This document shows, one piece after another, positions 1 through 9,557 of a stretch of 64,000 nucleotides of DNA (positions within the stretch are counted from its first letter, which is position 1; the number at the start of each line of letters is the position of its first letter). The notes beneath the pieces are model-generated. The model made no database searches and was not told where the DNA came from. It was given only the letters and a program-made list of their open reading frames with translations. Position numbers and translations under genes: made by a program. The DNA is from Alphaproteobacteria bacterium (GTDB lineage: Bacteria > Pseudomonadota > Alphaproteobacteria > Caulobacterales > Maricaulaceae). The stretch spans positions 227,737 to 291,736 of the forward strand of contig JAAEZM010000001.1 of the NCBI GenBank assembly GCA_018222865.1, in the 5' to 3' direction.

Positions 1-21
1 ACGATTAGGTCTGGGCGCCAA

Positions 22-912
22 ATGAAGACGAGACGCGCGCTCGTTATCGGCAAGTCGGGGCAGCTTGCGCGGGAGCTTGCCCGCCACGCTTGTGACAGCG
101 GCTGGCTGCTGGACTTCTTGGGACGCGAGAAACTCGATCTGACGCAGCAAGACTCCATCTCAACAGGGATTGAGGCTCACCTTAAAGCGCATGCAGATAC
201 CTGCTGCATCATCAACGCAGCCGCCTACACGGCTGTCGAAAAGGCAGAAACCGAACCCGATCTGGCATTCGCCATCAACAGGGATGCCGTTGCGCAGCTC
301 GCCGAAACTGCCAGCGCATTCGACTTGCCAATGCTGCATGTTTCTACGGATTTCGTTTTCGACGGCAGCGCCGCTATACCCTATTGCGAGAGCGACGCCG
401 TTGCGCCGCTCAATGTCTACGGCCAATCGAAACTGGAGGGCGAACAAGCCCTGATGGCGCTGAATCCCCAACATTATGTCTTGCGGACAGCCTGGTTGTT
501 TTCAGCTTTTGAGGGCAATTTTCTGACCACCATGCTGCGACTTGGGCGCGAGCGTGAACAACTCCGTGTCGTTGATGACCAGATCGGCTCCCCAACACCA
601 GCGGATGCCCTCGCAGAGGCTCTGCTGCACCTCGCCCGACAAGCGGTCGAGCCTGGACAACGACCAGGCTGGGGCCTCTACCACTTTGCTGGCGACACCG
701 CGATGAGCTGGGCTGGCTTCGCCCGCGCGATATTCGCGACCGCATCAATCGACTGCGATGTTGAGCCCGTCACCACCGAAGCCTATGGCAGTTCTGTTAG
801 GCGCCCATCCTATAGCGTATTGGATACAGACCGCCTCAAAAACAGCGCAGGCATAGACCCACCGAACTTCAGGCACGCGCTTCAGCGAGCACTTGCCCGG
901 ATCGCGAGCTAG
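22..912 (+). CDS. rfbD: dTDP-4-dehydrorhamnose reductase
   Basis: N-terminal Rossmann start (ALVIGKSGQLARELA), HVSTDFVFDG and YGQSKLEGEQ motifs typical of RmlD. Confidence 0.93.
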   Translation: MKTRRALVIGKSGQLARELARHACDSGWLLDFLGREKLDLTQQDSISTGIEAHLKAHADTCCIINAAAYTAVEKAETEPDLAFAINRDAVAQLAETASAFDLPMLHVSTDFVFDGSAAIPYCESDAVAPLNVYGQSKLEGEQALMALNPQHYVLRTAWLFSAFEGNFLTTMLRLGREREQLRVVDDQIGSPTPADALAEALLHLARQAVEPGQRPGWGLYHFAGDTAMSWAGFARAIFATASIDCDVEPVTTEAYGSSVRRPSYSVLDTDRLKNSAGIDPPNFRHALQRALARIAS

Positions 913-918
913 GCCTGC

Positions 919-3900
919 CTACACCCAGCCATCGGGCGCCAGGGCTGGATCGATTGCCGCAGATTGGCCGGCCTGGTCCGGATCCAGATCCAGATCCACC
1001 AGAAGCGGATCCGGTCGCATCATATCCGAGCTCACCTGATTGGCGTCGTGCGCACCGGATGATCCGCCTGCATCACTATCCATCTCGTCGGCAAAACCAT
1101 TCTGTGCCGGCGGCGCCACTTCCTGATCTGTGATCAAGGTCACCGCCTCGTCCCAGCCTGCATCCAGTCCTGCCTGGACTGACTGAGTCACATCAGCAAT
1201 GGCGAGCTGAACGACACCGCTTGGAAGATCCTGTCGCGGCAACTCGATGACCGGGACATCATTACCCCAGTAATTGACCCAGGAATCCGGGAAGGCTTCA
1301 TCGAAAAGATAGGGGTCATTGTGCAGCTCTTGCGCATGGACATCCATCGCCGTGTCCTTGCTGCAGCAAACACTGCACGCACAGCCCTGAGCGCCATAAT
1401 CCTCAACATCGATTGCATATTGTGAGACCTGGTGCTCGCCCGCGGGAGGAGCAATTGAGGTCTGAGGCAAGACACCGCCATAGGTGATGGTCTCAATACC
1501 GATCAGTTCGACAACACCATCCGGACTCCCCGTCCGCAGGTCCGTCACAACAGTATTGCCTGAACCGTTGACGGTCAGCGAGTAGTCCGAACTCGCGCCT
1601 GTAAAGATCGCCTCGTCCGTGCCGGCGCCGCCAACGAAGACATCGCTGCCACCGCTGGCGTAGAACACATCCGACCCGGTACCGCCGGTAAGCCGGTTGT
1701 CCGCAGCGTTTCCGACAAAAGTATCATCGCCCGTTCCGCCGATGGCGTTCTCGATCACTGTACCGATCGCAATGGCGATATTCCCGGTTCCGCCTTGAAC
1801 GCTTGAATAATAATCGGAACGAAGGTCCAGAACCTGATTGGCGGCGCTTCCGGAATAATCCAGCGTATCAATGCCGCCAGAGTCGATGACCGTGTAGCTG
1901 GTTATCGTGGTGAAAGACGTGGCCTCGAAAATCACATTCCCGGCATTGGAATTGAACCCGTAAACCGTGTCCCCGCCGCGAACCGATGTCGGGGCGCCAT
2001 ACATGTCATGAACGGCAACCAGATCAGCCAGTTGCGGCGTCAGCACGAAGGCATAAGTGGCATCAATGTCGGTATTCTCAGTCTGGCTGAAATAGGACAT
2101 CACCGAGATCTGCCAGCTATCATTGAGATAGATGTTCTCGACCCCGTAGGTGGCGCTACCATCATAAGGACCGGCATGCCCCAATCCGAGCGCATGCCCG
2201 ATCTCATGAACATAGGTCTGGAAAGAGTAGGAATTGATATCGGTTCCGTAGCGGTCCAGCCATTCCGTGCCGATATTGACCGAAGCGCCCTGGAAGAAAC
2301 CGCCCACAATCGAGGTCGGGCCGGCGAATGCCCCCTCCTCATCATCATCGAAGGTAATGCCGCCATTGCTTGAGACTTCCTGGAAATTAATCCCGGTCGA
2401 ATCTGTCCAGATCTGCAAGGCAGCGCGGGCCAGAGCCTGCCCAGCGGAATTCAGATTGGTGATATCAACGGTGATCGTATCCCCCGTCGAGACATCCCAC
2501 TGAGCCCCGCCCCAGCCATTCTGGTTGAGATAATCCGCGATCTCCTGCGTGGACCAAAAGCCAAGCGGATCTGTATGCTGGACATCAACCGTGTACTGAC
2601 CCGTTCGTTCGGCATTACTGCCGCCATCCCAAGAATCCGCTTCAATATAGTAGGTTCCGGTATAAGTCGCCGTGAAGCTGAGCTGAGAGTCGCGAAGCGT
2701 GCCGAGGCTGATATCGTCGTTTTCGATGAGCACATCGCCCGCCTGATCGCGGAGCCGCAGATAGGGATCTTCGACCTCATCACCACCGGAACCGGTCAGG
2801 TTGAACTGGTAGCGCTGTCCGGCAACCAGTTCGATCGCGATCCAATCGGTATCTCCGGCTGTTTCCAGATTGCCGATGTATGACCCGCCAGACACCATCG
2901 CGATCTGGGTGGCCGTGCTGCCGGCGACATCCACCCCTTCGGTGACATTGCCAACGGTGATCGTCACAGCCTGGGTTGCACTGCTGGATCCATCACTCGC
3001 TGTGACAGCAATATTGTAGATATTGTCGCTACCGGAATCGCCTGGCGCTTCGAAATCAGGGGTAAAGCGGAAACGCACTTCTCCCGTATCCGCATCGACG
3101 ATGAACTGATCCGCATCAGTGCCGGAGATCGAATAGGTAATCGAACCGCTGCCATCGGTCTGGGCGGAGATGACATAAGCTGAGGTCTGGTTTTCCGATA
3201 CGCTCGAAGCTATCGCTGAATTTATCGAGACGTTGGACTCCGTCTGATCAGTTACGGTCACCGTAACGCTCTGACGCGTCTCAAGCCCGCCATCGCTGGC
3301 GATGAGGGTCAGGTTATAGACATTGTCGCTGTCAGCATCCGCCGGCGTCTCGAAGTCCGGCGCCGACACAAAACTCACCGCACCGGTCACGCTATCGATC
3401 ACAAAGAGCGCTGCATCCGCTCCGGCTAAGGAATAGGTTATCGAGGCGCCTTCCGGGTCGGTCGCAGCAGCGGTGAAAGCCGCAGTATTGCCTTCGCTGA
3501 CAGAGAAACTCGTGCCTGACGCAATCACTGGCGCCTCATCAATATTGGTCACATTGATGGTGATTGTCTGATCGACATTGGCCGTCCCGTCTGAAACCCG
3601 GATCACGACCTCATAAGTATTGTTCGCCCCGCTATCTGACGGATTGTCAAAATCCGGAATGGCTCTGAAAGTCAGCTCACCCGTGGACGCGTTGATATTG
3701 AAGCGCGTCCCGTCTGCCCCGCCGACAATCGAATAGGTCAGATTATCATTATCGGCATCCGTCGCTATGGCCTGATAAGCAACACCGCTTCCATTTTCAG
3801 CAAAGCTTGCTGTGGTGCCTGAGGTGAAGACAGGCGCTGCATTACTCGGCGCTGGAGGAGGGGGTGGTGGCGGTGGAGCCGAAGCCCCGCCACCGCCACC

Positions 3901-4374
3901 GCCGCCACCGCCACCGCCTCCTGCAGCAGCACCAAGTGCGCCGACACCGCCAAGACCGAGCAAGACGCCCGCGCCACCACCACCGCCGCCACTGGCTGCG
4001 GCAGCCGCCTCTGCTGCGGCCGGAGCCGCTGCGGGTGTCAGAGCCGCGGCTTCGATATAGACGACACCCTCAAAGACAGCGACATCCGAGGCCGGTATGA
4101 TGACGACTTGGCCATCGCTCATAACCAGGCGGGCTGAGCCATCAGCCTCCAAGGTGTAGGATAGGACATCGGTGAGGCCCGAGACGGGGCTATAGCCCGC
4201 GGGAATGCCGTTTGTTTGTGCCTGGGCATTGCCAGACACGAACCCGACCGCACCCGCCGCCAACGCCAGCAGGGATACCATCCGGCTGGACCGGCTCAGC
4301 TGGGACACTGCGATGGCTGGCGCTGACGCAGCCAGGCGCGCAGTCGGCTCGGCGGACACGTGCGTTTGAGACAT
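919..4374 (-). CDS. large T1SS-type secreted protein: N-terminal Gly/Pro-rich segment, cadherin-like repeats, M10/serralysin-like zinc metallopeptidase, short RTX-like region
   Basis: HEIGHALGLGH zinc motif, GGTGDDTFVGNAADNRLTGGTGSDVF RTX-like repeats, three cadherin-like repeats; adjacent to HlyD and ABC transporter genes. Confidence 0.9.
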   Translation of the reverse strand: MSQTHVSAEPTARLAASAPAIAVSQLSRSSRMVSLLALAAGAVGFVSGNAQAQTNGIPAGYSPVSGLTDVLSYTLEADGSARLVMSDGQVVIIPASDVAVFEGVVYIEAAALTPAAAPAAAEAAAAASGGGGGGAGVLLGLGGVGALGAAAGGGGGGGGGGGGASAPPPPPPPPAPSNAAPVFTSGTTASFAENGSGVAYQAIATDADNDNLTYSIVGGADGTRFNINASTGELTFRAIPDFDNPSDSGANNTYEVVIRVSDGTANVDQTITINVTNIDEAPVIASGTSFSVSEGNTAAFTAAATDPEGASITYSLAGADAALFVIDSVTGAVSFVSAPDFETPADADSDNVYNLTLIASDGGLETRQSVTVTVTDQTESNVSINSAIASSVSENQTSAYVISAQTDGSGSITYSISGTDADQFIVDADTGEVRFRFTPDFEAPGDSGSDNIYNIAVTASDGSSSATQAVTITVGNVTEGVDVAGSTATQIAMVSGGSYIGNLETAGDTDWIAIELVAGQRYQFNLTGSGGDEVEDPYLRLRDQAGDVLIENDDISLGTLRDSQLSFTATYTGTYYIEADSWDGGSNAERTGQYTVDVQHTDPLGFWSTQEIADYLNQNGWGGAQWDVSTGDTITVDITNLNSAGQALARAALQIWTDSTGINFQEVSSNGGITFDDDEEGAFAGPTSIVGGFFQGASVNIGTEWLDRYGTDINSYSFQTYVHEIGHALGLGHAGPYDGSATYGVENIYLNDSWQISVMSYFSQTENTDIDATYAFVLTPQLADLVAVHDMYGAPTSVRGGDTVYGFNSNAGNVIFEATSFTTITSYTVIDSGGIDTLDYSGSAANQVLDLRSDYYSSVQGGTGNIAIAIGTVIENAIGGTGDDTFVGNAADNRLTGGTGSDVFYASGGSDVFVGGAGTDEAIFTGASSDYSLTVNGSGNTVVTDLRTGSPDGVVELIGIETITYGGVLPQTSIAPPAGEHQVSQYAIDVEDYGAQGCACSVCCSKDTAMDVHAQELHNDPYLFDEAFPDSWVNYWGNDVPVIELPRQDLPSGVVQLAIADVTQSVQAGLDAGWDEAVTLITDQEVAPPAQNGFADEMDSDAGGSSGAHDANQVSSDMMRPDPLLVDLDLDPDQAGQSAAIDPALAPDGWV
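2940..3846 (-). repeat. three tandem cadherin-like domain repeats within the M10 protein
   Basis: Repeated pattern F.V.E...A......D.....ITYS..G.DA..F.ID..TG...F...PDFE.P.D..SDN.YN....ASDG in translation. Confidence 0.8.
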
Positions 4375-4554
4375 TATAAACCCCTCCCAGGCGCGATCGT
4401 CAGGTCCGACGGTTCACGGAAACTCCAAGACCACCACGCGCATAACTCTAGTCGGAACAAAGCTATCCACGGCCGCTCCCTGTCGTCCAGTCAAAACTCA
4501 CGCATCACCGCTGGGAGGTTAATGAGACAGCTGCAATCGCCTCATTTTTGGCTG

Positions 4555-5850
4555 CTAGCCGGTTCGCGCGCCGCGGAAAAGCGATTCCGTAATGGGTTCA
4601 AGCAAGTAGTCCAATGTCGTTCGACTGGCACCGGAAAAAATGAACACCTCGGCCGGCATGCCGGGCGTGATGCCGAGGCCATCGAGCTTTTCGACTTCTG
4701 CTGCCGGGATCACGATACGAACTTCATAATAGAGAGCGCCTGTGGCCGGATCGGTCTTCAAATCCGCACTCACCCCCACGACCTCGCCATCGAGTTGAGG
4801 GGCCAGCCAGCTTTTATAGGCGGTGATCCTGGTCCGCACAGCTTGCCCTTCATAGACCGCAGCACGATCGCCAGGTTGGATCCGTGCTGAAACGGTCAAT
4901 TGTCCCGCGTCTGGGACGATTTCCAGAATGGGCTCACCTGGCCGCACAACGCCGCCGCGGGTCGCGAAAGCGAGATTGAGGACTTCGCCGGCCTGTGGAG
5001 CGGTAACAACGACACGATTTAGGACATCCTGGGCTGCCCCCAGCCGCTCGCGCGCGGTCGCCAGGCTTGCCCGCACTTCCAGCTGCTCAGCAGAAATATC
5101 CCGCAGGAAAGTTGCTTCAGCCTGGGCGAGCTGTCCCTCGAGATCGAGTTCAAGTGTCTCTGATGTCTGCGCTTGGGTCCGCAGTGAGCCGATCTCAGCC
5201 TCTAAGGCCGCCACATCGCGTTCGAGCGCGCGCAATTCATCCACCCGGGCCATTTGTCGGCCGACCCTTTCACGCAAGAGCTCCAGCTGGTCTTGTGCCG
5301 ACCCAAGCGCGCGCTGCGTAATCCGCACTTGATCCCGATAAAGCTCCTTGGCGCTTCTGGCCCCATCACGACGCGCGACAAGCACCGCGATATCAGCCTG
5401 ATTGGACTGTCGTTGCTGCTCAAACAAATCCCGCTGACGCTCAATAACGGATCGACGATCACTCTCCGCCAGAGCCAAGGCGTCGAGCGCGTCAAAGTCA
5501 GGGGTCTCCTGGCCGTCCCGAAGCGCAACAAGGCGAGCCAGAGAGGCTGTGCCCGCTGCGATCTCGAGCAGGATTTCATCGCGCACCGCCAGGGAGGCTG
5601 TTTCCTGCAAACTGAGGAGCGGGTCCCCCGCTTCGACGCGGTCACCATCGCGCACAAGCAATTCATCAATGATACCGCCCTCAAGATGCTGGACGACCTG
5701 CCGATCATTCTCGACCACAACCTGACCTGCGGCGGGGACACCTTCAGCCAGGGGCACCAATCCCGCCCAGATTAGAAAGCCGCCCAGGCCAAGAAGGCAG
5801 ATGAGAGAAGCGGTCCGGATGGTCGGGTCGTTGGATAAATCAGTCTTCAT
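4555..5850 (-). CDS. HlyD family type I secretion periplasmic adaptor
   Basis: QVVVENDRQVVQHLEGGIIDELLVRDGDRVEAGDPLL motif and long coiled coil; 4-nt overlap with upstream ABC gene. Confidence 0.93.
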   Translation of the reverse strand: MKTDLSNDPTIRTASLICLLGLGGFLIWAGLVPLAEGVPAAGQVVVENDRQVVQHLEGGIIDELLVRDGDRVEAGDPLLSLQETASLAVRDEILLEIAAGTASLARLVALRDGQETPDFDALDALALAESDRRSVIERQRDLFEQQRQSNQADIAVLVARRDGARSAKELYRDQVRITQRALGSAQDQLELLRERVGRQMARVDELRALERDVAALEAEIGSLRTQAQTSETLELDLEGQLAQAEATFLRDISAEQLEVRASLATARERLGAAQDVLNRVVVTAPQAGEVLNLAFATRGGVVRPGEPILEIVPDAGQLTVSARIQPGDRAAVYEGQAVRTRITAYKSWLAPQLDGEVVGVSADLKTDPATGALYYEVRIVIPAAEVEKLDGLGITPGMPAEVFIFSGASRTTLDYLLEPITESLFRGARTG

Positions 5851-7544
5851 CCAGCGGCTCCCTTCGGCGATACACCTGACGTACCCGGCCCGAGCGCCAG
5901 CTTCAGATACTGCTCTGTCGACGTGGAGAATACGGTCCCCTGACGCAGGAACAGCACGGTGTCCGCAACATCGATCAGCCGTCGGTCATGCGATGAGATC
6001 ATGATCACACTTCCCTCCTGCGACGCCGCTTTGATGGCATTGATCAGGGAGGTCGCGGCGATGCTGTCGAGATTGGCCGTCGGCTCATCAAAGAGAAGAA
6101 GGCTGGGATTCCCATAGAGCGCCCGCGCCACACCGATCAGCTGACGCTGCCCGGCAGACAGGCGCACCCCTCCCGGGCCGACGCGGGTGTCATAACCGTC
6201 CGGCAGGGCCAGGATCGCCTCATGGGCGCCGGCGGCCTTGGCCGCAACCATCAAGGCATCCAGCTCGTCCGCATGAAAACGCGCAATATTCTCTGCGATT
6301 GTCGCCGGAAGGAGTTCCACATCCTGCGGCACATATCCGATATAACGCCCCCGATCGGACACATCCCAATCATGAATGGATCGCCCGCCCAGGCTGACCG
6401 TGCCGGACCCGGCAGGCCAGGCACCGGAGAGTGTCTGCAACAAGCTGGTTTTGCCCGAGCCGATAGCCCCTGCCAGAATAATAATCTCGCCCGGCTTCGC
6501 CTCGAAATTGAAGGGCTGCAATAAGGCCTGCTCGTGACCGGGCAATGAGATGGCCAGACGATCACCTACCAGCATGGCCTCTGGCCGTGGCAAGGGTGTG
6601 GGCTTTTGATCGGGAAGCTCCACGGCATCCCGGGTCAGCTCACGCCAGGCATCCCAGGTCTGAACGCTATTGCGCCAGCCCCCGACAATCTGGTCCACTG
6701 GCGCCAAGACACGCGCGAGTATGATGGAGGCTGCAACGATCGAGCCGGGTGAGATCTCCTGGCCCAGCGCCAATGCCGCGCCGCCACCCAGAATGATAAT
6801 CTGCAGGGTTTGCCGCGCAGAGCGTGAGATCGCAGTGAAGCGGCCATCGGCCTTGGAGGCGCTCAGTGACAAATCCTGGCCCATCTCCTTTTCGCGGCGC
6901 CATTTGCGATAAGCCGCCTCAATCAATCCCATGGAAACCAAAGCCGAGCGCTGGCGTTCGAGATCGGTGGCGAACTGGTTGGCGCGACCAAGGACATCTT
7001 GGGACGCCTCGCTGGTCTGACGTGATGTGAGCTCGGCAGCCAGAGCCACACCGAAAACCAGCACGGTGCCCGCCAGGCCGATCATGCCAATCAGCGGATG
7101 GATCAGGAACATCACGACCAGGAAGAGCGGGGTGAAGGGCAGATCCGCAAAGGGAAGCACGCTCCCTGATTGAAGGTAGGTTTGCACTCGTGTGATGCGG
7201 CTCAGATCCTGGGCGAGAACAGGGCGGCCTTCCGGGTTTTCTTCGAAGCGCTTGAACGCGCGCGGTGCGAAATAGGCTTCTATCTCGGCCCCCGCCAGCG
7301 CGCTCACGCGGCGCCGGCCCATTTCGGCGGCGCCATACACCATCAACAAGAACACAGCGATGACGGTCAACCAGATCAAGGTATCATATGAGCCGGAGCT
7401 CATCACCCTGTCATAGATCTGGAGCATGTAGAGGGGGGAGACGAGAAGCAGAAGGTTCGAGGCGAGTCCAAAGAGCGCCAGCATCCGGACATGCGGACGC
7501 AGCCGCTGTCCCAACGCTACATCGAGGCCCTTGATCATACTCAA
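5847..7544 (-). CDS. type I secretion ABC transporter/permease (PrtD/AprD-like)
   Basis: Six-TM domain followed by Walker A (GAIGSGKTS), signature LSAGQRQ, Walker B (LLLFDEP). Confidence 0.93.
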   Translation of the reverse strand: MSMIKGLDVALGQRLRPHVRMLALFGLASNLLLLVSPLYMLQIYDRVMSSGSYDTLIWLTVIAVFLLMVYGAAEMGRRRVSALAGAEIEAYFAPRAFKRFEENPEGRPVLAQDLSRITRVQTYLQSGSVLPFADLPFTPLFLVVMFLIHPLIGMIGLAGTVLVFGVALAAELTSRQTSEASQDVLGRANQFATDLERQRSALVSMGLIEAAYRKWRREKEMGQDLSLSASKADGRFTAISRSARQTLQIIILGGGAALALGQEISPGSIVAASIILARVLAPVDQIVGGWRNSVQTWDAWRELTRDAVELPDQKPTPLPRPEAMLVGDRLAISLPGHEQALLQPFNFEAKPGEIIILAGAIGSGKTSLLQTLSGAWPAGSGTVSLGGRSIHDWDVSDRGRYIGYVPQDVELLPATIAENIARFHADELDALMVAAKAAGAHEAILALPDGYDTRVGPGGVRLSAGQRQLIGVARALYGNPSLLLFDEPTANLDSIAATSLINAIKAASQEGSVIMISSHDRRLIDVADTVLFLRQGTVFSTSTEQYLKLALGPGTSGVSPKGAAG

Positions 7545-7799
7545 ACTCCGAAATTCGCTCGCCTCTCAGTGTGACCCCCACAGCGCGCGGCGGCAAGTCG
7601 CGGCTTCTTAGTCCAGCCAGCAAAAGATGGAGTGAAAGAGAAAGACCATATCGCTTCGCCTCTCAGCTGCCCGGTGAACCAGAGTGACCTTTGTCTGGCC
7701 CCGTTGCATTTCACGCAAGACATTTGCAGCGAGCATTGCCAAGCAACCAAGCTTTGGTTTGCGCGTCGGAGGGCACCGGCCGAGAGTGAGTCACAGGCT

Positions 7800-7852
7800 G
7801 TCCTAATAACAGCACCGCGCACGTCCGGGGAAGAGACGTGCGCGGCTAGGAC
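7800..7852. other. strong inverted repeat/hairpin in intergenic region
   Basis: CCGCGCACGTC-N9-GACGTGCGCGG perfect 11-bp arms plus outer GTCCTA/TAGGAC arms. Confidence 0.6.
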
Positions 7853-8116
7853 GGCTTTCTCTGCGCGGCAAATCAGGGGGATGATTGTCACCGCGCTGCG
7901 TTCTCTGCGGAAGAACGCCCCAGACCGCCGTAATGTGGGGACCACTCGTGCGTATGCTGGGGCCCGTCCCAATCGACTAACCCGAGCTTGTTAACTCTAG
8001 CATAGATCCGCGCTGGAACGAACAAGAAATTGCCTGTTGCAACCAATTGTCGCGGACGCTTGCGATCCTCACCGCGTCAGGCTATCGCTCCGCCACAATC
8101 GATGAGGAGATTTTCG

Positions 8117-8857
8117 ATGCCCCAGCTCGCGCTTGTTCGCCATGGTCAAAGCGAATGGAATTTGCAGAACCGCTTCACGGGCTGGGTCGATGTTGACCTG
8201 ACCGAGAACGGTATCGCCCAAGCGCAGAAATCCGGGGAATTGCTTAAGGCTGAAGGCTTTGAGCCAGAGCTGGCATTTGTTTCCGTACTCAAGCGCGCGA
8301 TCAAAACGCTCAATCTCACCCTGGAAGGCCTGGATCGCCTGTGGATCCCCGTCGACAAATCCTGGCGCCTGAATGAGCGCCATTATGGTGGACTGTCTGG
8401 CCTCAACAAGGATGAAACGCGCGAAAAGCATGGCGATGAGCAGGTTCTGATTTGGCGGCGCTCCTTCGATACGCCTCCCCCGCCGCTCGCAGAAGATCAT
8501 GAATTCCACCCGCGTCAGGACAAGCGCTATGCAGATATCGACCCCAGCCTTCTGCCCGCGACTGAGTCTTTGAAGACAACGCTGGACCGGGTTGAGCCCT
8601 ATTGGCGGTCCGACATCCTGCCACAGCTTGAAGCCGGCAAGACGCTTATCATAGCAGCGCATGGCAACAGTCTGCGCGCGCTTGTGAAACTCCTCTTCCA
8701 GGTCGGTGACGAGGATATTATGGGAGTTGAAATCCCGACCGGAAACCCGCTTCTGATTGACTTGGATGACAGCGGAACTCGACCTGTTGCGGCACGCTAT
8801 CTCGACACGGACCGAGCCCAGCCTCTGCCAGCCATCCCGGGAACGAGCCAAGCTTGA
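8117..8857 (+). CDS. gpmA: 2,3-bisphosphoglycerate-dependent phosphoglycerate mutase
   Basis: LVRHGQSEWNLQNRFTGWVDVDLTENG; start moved to MPQLAL relative to the ORF track. Confidence 0.95.
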   Translation: MPQLALVRHGQSEWNLQNRFTGWVDVDLTENGIAQAQKSGELLKAEGFEPELAFVSVLKRAIKTLNLTLEGLDRLWIPVDKSWRLNERHYGGLSGLNKDETREKHGDEQVLIWRRSFDTPPPPLAEDHEFHPRQDKRYADIDPSLLPATESLKTTLDRVEPYWRSDILPQLEAGKTLIIAAHGNSLRALVKLLFQVGDEDIMGVEIPTGNPLLIDLDDSGTRPVAARYLDTDRAQPLPAIPGTSQA

Positions 8858-9483
8858 GCCTTCTCACGCATCAACGCTTTATGTCCGCGGCCATCGCACT
8901 CGCCCGCGGACAATTGGGACGCACCTCGCCCAATCCCGCCGTTGGTTGCGTCCTGGTCAAAGACAGCCAAGTCATCGCCACGGGCCAGACGGCCGATGGC
9001 GGGCGTCCTCATGCGGAGCGCATGGCACTGAACCAAGCGGGCCCCTCAGCGCGAGGGGCTACAGCCTACGTCACTTTGGAACCCTGCGCTCACCATGGGA
9101 AGACGCCACCTTGCGCCGAGGCATTGGTTGAGGCCGGTGTCTCTCACGTTGTGACCGCGTGTCAGGACCTCGACCCAAGGGTGGCCGGAAAAGGCATCAC
9201 GATCTTGCGTGACGCCGATATCATCGTTGAATCCAATATCATGACGGAGATGGCCGCGCCGCTTTATGAGGGATTTTTCAATCGCATCCGCACAGGGCGC
9301 CCCCTCCTCTATGTCAGCCTGTCCCGCTTGGGTTTCGATGGTGAATTACCGCCGATTGAGGAAGCCGGTTTAGACGCGTTTCTAGACGACTCCGGCGGGT
9401 CTGGCGCTGCTCGCATTCGCGTGTCTCCGGACCATGCGCTCGCCACCTGGCTGCTTGCCGAAGGGCACGCCAAGCCGTTGTAA
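8854..9483 (+). CDS. RibD-like cytidine/deoxycytidylate-type deaminase domain protein, reductase domain missing
   Basis: NPAVGCVLV, HAERMAL, LEPCAHHGKTPPC motifs; ends soon after GRPLLYVSLS; TTGA overlap with gpmA stop. Confidence 0.85.
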   Translation: MSLLTHQRFMSAAIALARGQLGRTSPNPAVGCVLVKDSQVIATGQTADGGRPHAERMALNQAGPSARGATAYVTLEPCAHHGKTPPCAEALVEAGVSHVVTACQDLDPRVAGKGITILRDADIIVESNIMTEMAAPLYEGFFNRIRTGRPLLYVSLSRLGFDGELPPIEEAGLDAFLDDSGGSGAARIRVSPDHALATWLLAEGHAKPL

Positions 9484-9557
9484 AACGGCCATACGCCTCG
9501 TTAACACTCAATCGGTAAACTGGTAGGGATTGACCATTCTATTCTGGGACTCCGCGC

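Noticed and set aside
3765-4100. Pro/Gly/Arg-rich ORFs on both strands
   Set aside because: Alternate-frame readings of the poly-Gly/poly-Pro tracts of the M10 protein
7541-7994. ORFs on both strands in the T1SS-gpmA gap
   Set aside because: Both strands open across the same hairpin region, no family motif, Arg/Cys-rich; more likely non-coding
8069-8851. 260-aa minus-strand ORF
   Set aside because: Antisense to gpmA
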